DNA from: an uncultured Coriobacteriaceae bacterium
GTDB taxonomy: Bacteria > Actinomycetota > Coriobacteriia > Coriobacteriales > UMGS124
Reading direction: 5' to 3'
Length of the DNA stretch: 64,000 nucleotides
NCBI GenBank assembly: GCA_900539345.1
Contig: UQBS01000001.1
Coordinates: 1 to 64,000, forward strand
This document shows positions 16,986-24,573 of this stretch, piece by piece. Position 1 is the stretch's first letter, and each line of letters begins with the position of its first letter. The position numbers and the translations under genes were made by a program. The notes under the pieces were generated by a model. That model did no database searches. It was not told the origin of the DNA and worked only from the letters and a program-made list of their open reading frames with translations.

Positions 16986-17349
16986 TGCCTGCCCCCGTCT
17001 TGTCCTCGAGGAGCCGCCCCAAGGGAGAGTCCTTCAAGGCCGGATAGCCCTTGCAGGTGTTCTCCCATATGGAGACCAACTCCATGAGGATGACGATGAC
17101 GCAGACGGGCACCGTGCCCAGCCCCTCGATGGAGAGCCCGGCCACATGCTGGGCGATCACCTCAAGCGCGTACACCGCGACGATGACGAGGGCGATGCTG
17201 GCCTTGTGCAGGATGCCCTCGCGTATCTTGACGCTTTGCAGGCACTTGTTGACGACCGCCTGCAGAAAGCCGCTCGCGACGTCGAGCAGCATGAAAAGGC
17301 AGGCGCCGCCAATCGCCCAAAGCTGGACCTCTGTCAGGAACTCCCCCAT
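16975..17349 (-). CDS. Phage holin
   Basis: A 124-residue membrane protein with three hydrophobic segments (about residues 12-32, 50-67 and 75-95) and a charged C-terminal tail, matching the holin family often annotated as toxin-secretion/phage-lysis holin (Holin_4_1). It permeabilises the cell membrane to release the amidase encoded immediately downstream. The ATG at 17349 has GAAAGGAAGCG upstream. Confidence 0.85.
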   Translation of the reverse strand: MGEFLTEVQLWAIGGACLFMLLDVASGFLQAVVNKCLQSVKIREGILHKASIALVIVAVYALEVIAQHVAGLSIEGLGTVPVCVIVILMELVSIWENTCKGYPALKDSPLGRLLEDKTGAGNGD

Positions 17350-17565
17350 TCGCTTCCTTTCTCTCTGTGCCCTGAAAACGGGCGCGTCACTTTCGCTGGC
17401 CGGAAACTTACGTCCCAGCGGCGCGGCTACTCCGTCGCCGCGTCGGCACCGGCGGCGGAGCCGCCACCACCTCCCTGCTCCTCCCGCGCGTCCTGCGCGT
17501 CCAGGCCGTCGTGGTACGCGGCCGCCAGCCCCTCGACCTCGGCGATGCCCGCCCTGCCGACGCCC
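17350..17565. other. Short gap between fibre gene and holin
   Basis: On the minus strand an open frame of about 45 codons ends at 17427 and encodes an Ala/Gly/Glu-rich peptide, but it has no ATG, GTG or TTG start. No other feature is evident. Confidence 0.3.
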
Positions 17566-20187
17566 CTATGCCTGGAGCATGCGGTTCAGGTCGCGGAAGA
17601 CGGCGTCAGCTATCTGGTCGTAGCCGTCGTCCGAGGGGTGCACGCCGTTCGTCTGGTACGCCTCGGTCTTGGCGCTGCGGGCGTTGACCGGCCTCGTGGA
17701 CTCCGGCATGCTGTTCTCGGTGTCGAACTGCCCCGCGACGTTGACGAAGTGCACGTTGCCGTGCGACTTGGCGATGTCCGCGTACAGGTCGTTGAACTCG
17801 AACACCTTCCTGAGCTTGTCGAGGTAGTTCCACCCGCAGCCGTAGTTGCGCCCGAAGCCGTCGAGCGACGGCACCTGGAGGCCGAGGAGGCATATCTGGC
17901 AGGCGGGGTACGCGGACGACAGGTTCGATATGAACTCCTCGACGTGGCTCCTGTACGCGCCGGCGGAGAGGTAGGTGCTGTTCCACCCGAGGAGCACGTA
18001 GCAGTAGTCGATGCCGGAGGCCCCAAGGGACTCGGCGTACCTCGCGAAGTCCACCCTGCCCGCGGACTCGTCCCAGAACGGGTTGCCCGCCGCGAGCTCC
18101 GACGCGGTGAAGGCGATGTCGGACGTGTCGGAGCCGCCGGACAGGTGGGCGAGCGTCCCTGCCTGCGGCATCTTCCCGGAGCCAGCCGTCCGTATCATCT
18201 TGATGCGGCCGGCCTCGATGGTCTCGACCTTCCACGTCGAGCCGCCGCAGGTGTATAGCGAGTGCTGGTCAGCCTCCGTCTTCGCGTGCTCGCAGGTCAC
18301 CCACACGAAGGCGTCTGACTTGCCCTCGCCGTTGTAGCTCGCGAACGTCCACCCGCCGTTGCCCTCGTACCCGGCCCCGCCGGCGCTGTGCGTACCGATG
18401 TAGCGGACGTTCGACAGCCCGAGGTCGGCCGGAGACCCGCCGCTGCCGGTGAGCCTGCGGAAGCTCTCCTGCGCCCAGCGGCCGTTCGACAGGAGCGAGT
18501 CGCCGACGCACAGGACGTTCTTGACAGTCTCCGGCGACGTCGCGGCGGCGGAGGCGACGAGCTCGACGGTCTTCGAGGCGAGCTCGGCCCCGCAGTCGTC
18601 CTCGAGCGCCAGCCTGAGCGTGTGCGTCCCGGGCTCCTCGGGCCTGTAGTCGTACTTGCGGCGCCAGCACGACCCGACCTCGCATTCGGCGCGGATGCTG
18701 TAGGCGTACGGGTCGACGGCCTGCACGACACCCTTCCAGAAGAGCTCGAAGGTGTCTCCGACCACGAGGTCGTAACGGTCAGGGAGGCTGATGCCGACGG
18801 CCTTCGCGCCCGAGCCGCCCGATGCGGGGACGAGCAGCGACGCGGCGACTCTTTCCGATGTGCCGTCGTGAAAACTCCCAATATCGACAGGCATGTCGCC
18901 GTTGGCCGCGTACCGCGTCACGTTCGCCGCGCCATTGCCGCCGACGAAGCCGAAGCTCGCCTTGCGGTTCGCGGCCGCGCCGAGGCAGAACGCCTCGCCC
19001 GCCCTCAAGCTCCCGACGAACCGGAAGTCGACGTGGCCGACGGTGCCGGCCTTGATGTCGCAGGCCACCGCCTGCCTCAGCTCGGTCGCGCACCCGCCAA
19101 TCTCGCCGCGGCCGAAGTACCCGGTGGCCTCGGTGATGTCGGCGTCTCGCGCCTTCATGTACACTCGGAACCCGGCGAAGGTCACGTCGCGCTGCAGGGA
19201 GAACTGGGTGACCCACCCTGAGAACGTCGAATTCGCATAGGTCTCATAGTTCGGCGCCTTGTCGACGGTGCGCAGCTCCTCGACGTCGAAGAGGGAGACT
19301 GCTAAGTCTGCCGTCTTGACGGCGCTCGACGCATCTGACAGCGCGTCGGAGGCGTCGATGCGCGCATGCGCCGCCGCGTCGGCGAGGTAGCCGTCGCCCA
19401 TGTAGACGTCGAGCGGGAGCTCGATGCCGGAACCGTTGACGTTCCTGTTGACGACCATCCACCTGGCGTGCTCGGGGACGGTCACCTCGTGCACTCCGAC
19501 CCTGGCGTACCTGACGGCCCCGAAGACACCGGAGGACTCGACGTCCTCCGAGGCCGCGAACGCGCACAGCGCGATGTACTCGTTGTACAGGCCGGCCGCG
19601 GAGTTGTCGAAGTACACGGTGTCGCCGGGCACGCACCTGATTGGGTCGGAGTGCCCGAAGCCGGGCGAGGCCTTGGGGTCGACGAACCCCCAGACGCCGC
19701 TCGGCTTCACGAACTTGCCGGCGGTTCCCGTCTCGAACGTCAGGCCGACGCCGCACCTCCTGACGTCCCTGACCTGCCCGGCCACCGCCTCGCCCGCCTC
19801 GCGGGCGGAGGCGGCCGCGCTCGTCGCCTCCTGCGTGGCCTTCGCAGCACCCGCTATGTCGGCGTCTTGGCCGGGCTCGCCCTTGTCGCCCTTGGGGCCC
19901 TGCGGGCCGGTGGGGCCGGCCGCGCCGGTGTCGCCCTTGGGGCCGGTCGCGCCCGTGGCGCCGACGAAGTCGCCCCTGTCGAGCCTGCCCTGCACGTCGT
20001 CGGCCACCTCGGTCGCTCGCTTTGCGGCCCCGTCAGCCTCGCCTGCGGCCGTCTCGGCGGCCGTGGCTGCACTCGTCGCCTCTGCGGCCGCGTCTCTGGC
20101 CGCCTGCGCCGCCTGCCCGTACCTCTTGTCGTACTCGCGCAGGTGGTGCGCCCTGACCAGCGCGTTGCTGTCCACACCCAATGTCAT
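17566..20187 (-). CDS. Tail fibre/receptor-binding protein with collagen-like stalk and SGNH esterase domain
   Basis: An 873-residue protein. An N-terminal Ala-rich coiled coil is followed by a Gly-X-Y collagen-like run ('GATGPKGDTGAAGPTGPQG', continuing for about 40 residues), beta-rich modules, and a C-terminal SGNH/GDSL hydrolase with 'VGDSLLSNG' (nucleophile serine block) and 'TNGVHPSDDGYDQIAD' (Asp/His block). The esterase may deacetylate host surface polysaccharide. ATG 20187 overlaps the BppU stop by four bases; an apparent extension to 20286 is out of keeping with this junction. Confidence 0.85.
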   Translation of the reverse strand: MTLGVDSNALVRAHHLREYDKRYGQAAQAARDAAAEATSAATAAETAAGEADGAAKRATEVADDVQGRLDRGDFVGATGATGPKGDTGAAGPTGPQGPKGDKGEPGQDADIAGAAKATQEATSAAASAREAGEAVAGQVRDVRRCGVGLTFETGTAGKFVKPSGVWGFVDPKASPGFGHSDPIRCVPGDTVYFDNSAAGLYNEYIALCAFAASEDVESSGVFGAVRYARVGVHEVTVPEHARWMVVNRNVNGSGIELPLDVYMGDGYLADAAAHARIDASDALSDASSAVKTADLAVSLFDVEELRTVDKAPNYETYANSTFSGWVTQFSLQRDVTFAGFRVYMKARDADITEATGYFGRGEIGGCATELRQAVACDIKAGTVGHVDFRFVGSLRAGEAFCLGAAANRKASFGFVGGNGAANVTRYAANGDMPVDIGSFHDGTSERVAASLLVPASGGSGAKAVGISLPDRYDLVVGDTFELFWKGVVQAVDPYAYSIRAECEVGSCWRRKYDYRPEEPGTHTLRLALEDDCGAELASKTVELVASAAATSPETVKNVLCVGDSLLSNGRWAQESFRRLTGSGGSPADLGLSNVRYIGTHSAGGAGYEGNGGWTFASYNGEGKSDAFVWVTCEHAKTEADQHSLYTCGGSTWKVETIEAGRIKMIRTAGSGKMPQAGTLAHLSGGSDTSDIAFTASELAAGNPFWDESAGRVDFARYAESLGASGIDYCYVLLGWNSTYLSAGAYRSHVEEFISNLSSAYPACQICLLGLQVPSLDGFGRNYGCGWNYLDKLRKVFEFNDLYADIAKSHGNVHFVNVAGQFDTENSMPESTRPVNARSAKTEAYQTNGVHPSDDGYDQIADAVFRDLNRMLQA

Positions 20188-21074
20188 GCCTCCCTCTTGA
20201 TGTACGCCATCATGTCCGCGTCGTCCACGTCGCTCCACACGGGGCTGCTCGACGCGGCCTCGGCCTGCCCCGTGGCGTAGAGCCACATGTCCCCGTCGGT
20301 CGGGTCGCCGAGCATGAGCGTCAGCTCGCCGTCCACGCGGGACACGGTGTCGGCGGCCTTGGCCGCGTACTCCTCGGCGCTGGCCGCGCTGGCCCCCGCC
20401 TTACTCGCGCTGCCGTCGGCAAGCGCTTTTGCCGCTTCTGCGTCAGACTGCGCCGTCTTCGCCGCTGATGCCGACCGGCTCGCCGCGCCCTTGCTTTTCT
20501 CAGCCGCCGTCGCGCTCTTGCCGGCCTCGTCCCGCTTCGCGGCCGCCTCGCTTGCGTATTCCGCCGCCCTTCCCGCATCGGACTTGGCCGCGCCGGCGCT
20601 TGCCTTCGCCGCCTCGGCGCTCTCGGAGGCGGACCGCTGGGACTCCTTCAACAGCTCCATGAGCGCGTCGAGCTCGCGGCGGTACTCGGGGGCCTCGCCG
20701 GCAGGCATGTCCGCGCCGGCGCTGACGACCAGCGCGAAAGCCTCGGTCGAGCCGACGACCCTCCCGCCGTCCGTCACGCGCACGTAGACCAGGCATAGGC
20801 CGGGCCTTGAGGCCCACTCGGACTTGAGCGTCACATGCCAGGTGCCGTCCCCCGCCTGGCCCATACCTTGCTCGACGACCTCGTGCAGGGAGTTCACCCC
20901 GACGAGGTCGACGCGCATGTCCCCGACGTCGGCGGCCTCTCCGCCGGAGCGGAGCGTGACGCGGAGCGCGCAGCTCATCGCGTCGCCCTGCCTTACGTGC
21001 ACGGCCTGGTCGCCCCTCGCGCCTGCCGCCTTCGCGAGGTCGAGGGCCAGCTCGTGCGTGACAAACGGTTCCAA
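20184..21074 (-). CDS. BppU-like baseplate upper protein
   Basis: A 296-residue protein whose first about 125 residues match the BppU N-terminal domain (two beta sheets that clamp to the baseplate: 'RQGDAMSCALRVTLRSGGEA', 'DGTWHVTLKSEW', 'VVGSTEAFALVV'). A long Ala/Lys/Glu coiled coil with repeated 'AAKSDAG', 'SASAAK' type motifs (about 140-250) and a short C-terminal beta region follow. It likely links the distal tail to the fibre encoded immediately downstream. Confidence 0.8.
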   Translation of the reverse strand: MEPFVTHELALDLAKAAGARGDQAVHVRQGDAMSCALRVTLRSGGEAADVGDMRVDLVGVNSLHEVVEQGMGQAGDGTWHVTLKSEWASRPGLCLVYVRVTDGGRVVGSTEAFALVVSAGADMPAGEAPEYRRELDALMELLKESQRSASESAEAAKASAGAAKSDAGRAAEYASEAAAKRDEAGKSATAAEKSKGAASRSASAAKTAQSDAEAAKALADGSASKAGASAASAEEYAAKAADTVSRVDGELTLMLGDPTDGDMWLYATGQAEAASSSPVWSDVDDADMMAYIKREA

Positions 21075-21089
21075 TCATGCCTCCAATTC

Positions 21090-22037
21090 CTATGCCCACC
21101 CGAAGACCCTGTAGAGCCTGAGCTTGCCGTCCGACGTCGCCGTGCCTGTCGGGGAGATGTACAGCTCGGTGTTGTTCGACATGGTGAGCGTGCCGGCCTG
21201 GTCGACCGCCACCGTGACGCTCGCCGTGTAGAGGGCCGCGCCGTCGGATACCGTGCGGGACAGCGAGGTCGTGCCGCACGCATACGGCTGGTGGAGGCGC
21301 TGCGTGTACTGGCGCTTCCCGTCGCCGAAGACGAACTCGAGGAAGAGGTACCCCGACAGCTTGTAGCCGCCGAGGCTGAGCTTGCGGGTTCCGGTGGTCA
21401 TCCCGCTCTCGTCGATCAGGAGCGTCTCCACGCCCGGCACGACGAGCGACGGCCAGTCGGTGTACATCGTGTCGAGCGGCGTCATGGTCGTGGCGGAGTG
21501 GCCACGCTTGCGTATCGAGGTGCCGTTTATGACCGCCATGGGCACGCCGGCGGCGCTGCGCACCTCGAACGCGCCATCGGCGGACACGACGCTGTAGGCC
21601 GTGGCGCGATTGCCGTCCCCGTCGACCTTCCCGACCTCGACACCCTGCGCCGTGGCCTTGATGACGGTCGACAGGGCGTCGACCGCGCCCTGTGGGTCGA
21701 CCTTCTCGCTTATCTTCGCCTCAAGCCCCTTGGCCGTCTTGCTCACGTCCACCTTGGTCGCGTAGGTCTGGGCCATCGTGCCGAGCGCCACGACGGTGTA
21801 CGCGCCTCCCTGCTTCACGATCTTGACGCGCTCGCCCTTGCGCACGGGCGCGTCGACGCGCACCTCGACCTCCTCGTCGGAGCCGTCCATGAGCACGCGC
21901 ACGGTCTCGCCGGCCGCCGCGTCCCCCTGCGCCGTGCCGTACCTCGTGGACGTCGCGGCCGCCCGCGGCGAGCCTGACGCGGCGCGGGTTCCCATGACGG
22001 ACGCCAGGGAGCGCGCGATGTCGACGGTCGTGGCCAT
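21090..22037 (-). CDS. Phage tail/baseplate structural protein
   Basis: A 315-residue protein of uncertain family. The first about 90 residues contain a small beta domain ('GETVRVLMDGSDEEVEVRV', 'VKIVKQGGAYTVVALG') like OB-type modules of baseplate hub spikes, then a helical stretch ('TYATKVDVSKTAKGLEAKIS') and a beta-rich C-terminal half. The ATG at 22037 overlaps the stop of the upstream gene (TGATG), so it is translated with the hub protein. A structural role between hub and BppU is inferred from position. Confidence 0.7.
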   Translation of the reverse strand: MATTVDIARSLASVMGTRAASGSPRAAATSTRYGTAQGDAAAGETVRVLMDGSDEEVEVRVDAPVRKGERVKIVKQGGAYTVVALGTMAQTYATKVDVSKTAKGLEAKISEKVDPQGAVDALSTVIKATAQGVEVGKVDGDGNRATAYSVVSADGAFEVRSAAGVPMAVINGTSIRKRGHSATTMTPLDTMYTDWPSLVVPGVETLLIDESGMTTGTRKLSLGGYKLSGYLFLEFVFGDGKRQYTQRLHQPYACGTTSLSRTVSDGAALYTASVTVAVDQAGTLTMSNNTELYISPTGTATSDGKLRLYRVFGWA

Positions 22038-23119
22038 CAGCACCACCTCACAATCCGCAGTTTTGTCTTTGTGAGCCGCCCGGGGGTCAGGCTGCCGACC
22101 TCCATCTGCACGACCTGGCAGTCGACGCACAGGGTCCCGTCGCAGTCGGCGTCGTTGACGTAGCGCACGACGTCTCCGACGCCCAGGCCGGGGATGCCGA
22201 CGTGCTCTATCTCGATGTGGACGGTCTCGCCCGAGTTCTCTGCGAGGTACGCCTTCGCGGCCGCCTGCAGCCCTCCCTCGGGGGGCTCCGTCACCCGGAC
22301 GACCTCGGTCCTGTGGTAGCCGATCGAGTCGTAGCTCCACTCGGACGCCTGCGGGAGGTCTGCGACGGCCTTCTGGCAGCCGCCCTCGGTGCTCAGGTAG
22401 TAGACGACCCGGTTGAGGATCTTCGACCTCGTCGAGTCCCATGAGACGCCCGGCACGTAGACGCAGTTGCTCCCGGCCTCGAAGACGTAGGACGGCTCCA
22501 GGTCGCCCGGCGCCGCCTTCTGCCTCAGCAGCAGCGACCCGTCGGCCTGCGGCATCACCTCGCACCCGAGCCAGGCGGCCATCTCCCTGACGACGTCGAG
22601 CTTGCCTTCACCAAGCTCGAACCATATGTCCGAGCCCGTGCGTCTCGACGCCGGCACGTCAGCGGCGACGGCGAGCCTGCCGCCGTCCGCCTCCACGACC
22701 GCGCGTATGGCGTCGACCACGACGGTCCCGGCGGGCCGCGCGAAGTCGTTCATAAGCACGTCGCTGCTGTGCCTCCAGAGCGCCGAGTAGCAGGTCAGCT
22801 GGCTGCTTGCGTGCCCGTGCTTCGTCAGTTTCGAGCAGTTGTCGACGAAGAAGGTGCCGAGGGCGTCGGCGGCCTGCGTGCCGTCCGGCATGGTCACGAC
22901 GTCGGTCAGGCGCAGCATGTATCCCTTCCCGCCGCGCCGATAGTCGGCGCCGGAGGCGAGCTGGACCGTCGCGCCGACGACGTTGGTCGACTCGTAGTCG
23001 TACGTGACCGAGGAGGCAGTCGGCACGAAGTCCACCTCTCCGACGACCTTGAGCGTGAAGGGGTCGACGAGCTCGCAGCGGTAGTCGTCGACGCGGCCCG
23101 ACGCCGCCCAGTCCGTCAT
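22037..23119 (-). CDS. Baseplate hub / tail-associated protein (Gp37-like)
   Basis: A 360-residue protein with the organisation of siphovirus tail hub proteins: an N-terminal beta domain ('DDYRCELVDPFTLKVVGEV', 'STNVVGATVQL'), a central 'SSQLTCYSALWRHSSDVL' segment, 'EMAAWLGCEVMPQADGSLLLR' and a C-terminal beta barrel ('GLGVGDVVRYVNDAD'). Many members carry a peptidase domain for cell-wall passage, but I see no catalytic signature here. It follows the distal tail gene on the same strand. Confidence 0.72.
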   Translation of the reverse strand: MTDWAASGRVDDYRCELVDPFTLKVVGEVDFVPTASSVTYDYESTNVVGATVQLASGADYRRGGKGYMLRLTDVVTMPDGTQAADALGTFFVDNCSKLTKHGHASSQLTCYSALWRHSSDVLMNDFARPAGTVVVDAIRAVVEADGGRLAVAADVPASRRTGSDIWFELGEGKLDVVREMAAWLGCEVMPQADGSLLLRQKAAPGDLEPSYVFEAGSNCVYVPGVSWDSTRSKILNRVVYYLSTEGGCQKAVADLPQASEWSYDSIGYHRTEVVRVTEPPEGGLQAAAKAYLAENSGETVHIEIEHVGIPGLGVGDVVRYVNDADCDGTLCVDCQVVQMEVGSLTPGRLTKTKLRIVRWC

Positions 23120-24573
23120 CTACACCACCTCCGCGTACTTGATCGACACCTCGGCGCCCCAACGACGCATGACCGTCGAGACGCCCGTGACCGCGACGAG
23201 CTTCCTCGAGCCGTCCGGGGACTTGACGATGCAGCTCTTGGCGAACGCGAGGCGCTCGGCGTCGCGCTGCGCCGATGGCCCGACGAGGGACATCGCCGCC
23301 TTGCCGGTCGCCTGGCCGCCAACGCCGTAGAAGGCGCTGCAGCGCTCGCGGCCTGACAGCTTCACGGTCGTCATCTCGGCGGCGCCGCTCCACGACCAGC
23401 CTGGCTGCAGCAGGACCTCGTACTCTTTGCCGGTTGCGAGGTCGACGATCTTGCCAACGGCAAGCTCGACCGTAGCGGTAGCGGTCGCGGGCCTGCTCAG
23501 GCCGACGGCCGAGCTTGCCCCTGCCCCGACGGCCTCGAACGTCGCCTCTCCGGGCGGCAGCGCGCGGAAGACGGCCGAGCCGCCGACGCCGACGTCGACC
23601 GTGTCGCACGCAAGGCACGAGCCCTTGAGCTTGACCGTCGCGCGGGAGATGGGCGAGCCGCGGTCGCCGGAGTCGCCGACCCTGACCGTCACGCTGTCGC
23701 CGTGCACGGAGGCCGAGAGCAGGGGGGGGTGTTGCACTTGCTCCTGTCCTGTATCTCGACCGTGGCCGAGGCGGCGGCGAGGCTGTAGCCGATCGGCTTG
23801 TACGCCGCGTTCACGCGCACGGCGACGCGGCACTCGGCGGCCCTGGGCATCACGGCGAGCTCCTTGATGCCTATCCGGGCGCGCGTGCCCTGCAGCGTCG
23901 TCCACACGCTCCTGTCGGCCGGCAAGGCCTGCAGGCCGCCGATGGAGAGGGCCTCGACGCAGCACCTGTCGTCCGAGCGCGCCCACGTCCCCGACCGGTC
24001 GAGGACGATGTCGAGGCCCTGCAGGTCGTATGCGACCGACGCGACCGAGTAGCTCGGGATGTACCCGACCCAGGAGTCGGCCCTCGCGGTCGGCGACACG
24101 GTTTCGCCGTCGGGGCCGGTGACGCCCGACACGTACTCCGTGTGGGCCGAGACCCTGAAGTGGAGCTCGTCGTAGCGCCGCGCGTCGAACGACCAGTCGG
24201 CGCCCGTGAAGCTGCCGGCCGGCACAATCGCCGAGAGCGCGACCGCGCACTCGTAGCACCCGTCAGACCGCACGATCGCGGCGGACCTCGATGCAGAGCC
24301 GGTCTCCGGCAGCTCCCATGCGTACGAGCCCGAGCGCCACGTCGTGCCGTAGGCCGTGTCGGGCCTCGTCTCGGTGGCGCGTGGCACGCCGAGCCAGTCG
24401 AGGCGCAGGTGCGCCCGCGCGTTGACGGCGCGGTCGCTCATCATGCGCCACCTGACGAACGGCTCCATGCCGGAGGGGCCGCCGTCCTCGACGCGCACCG
24501 AGCTGCCGCCGGTCGACAGCAACGCGTCCTGCGCGGTCGAGGCGAGGACGAGCCCCAGGTTGCTGATTGCCAC
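23120..24573 (-). pseudogene. Distal tail (Dit-like) protein gene with a frameshift at a C8 tract
   Basis: Two overlapping open frames together encode one tail protein of about 484 residues. The N-terminal part (24573 to about 23728) starts 'MAISNLGLVLASTAQD' and contains a beta-sandwich; the C-terminal part (about 23728 to 23120) continues with 'VTVRVGDSGDRGSPISRA' and 'GVSTVMRRWGAEVSIKYAEV'. The frame changes by -1 exactly at eight consecutive G residues on the plus strand (23722-23729, C on the coding strand); nine would restore the frame. Position between tape measure and hub suits Dit. It could be a base-calling error, a phase-variable tract, ribosomal slippage, or true inactivation. Confidence 0.7.

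Noticed and set aside
17427..17577. Small protein gene between fibre and holin
   Set aside because: The frame has no canonical start codon and no ribosome site.
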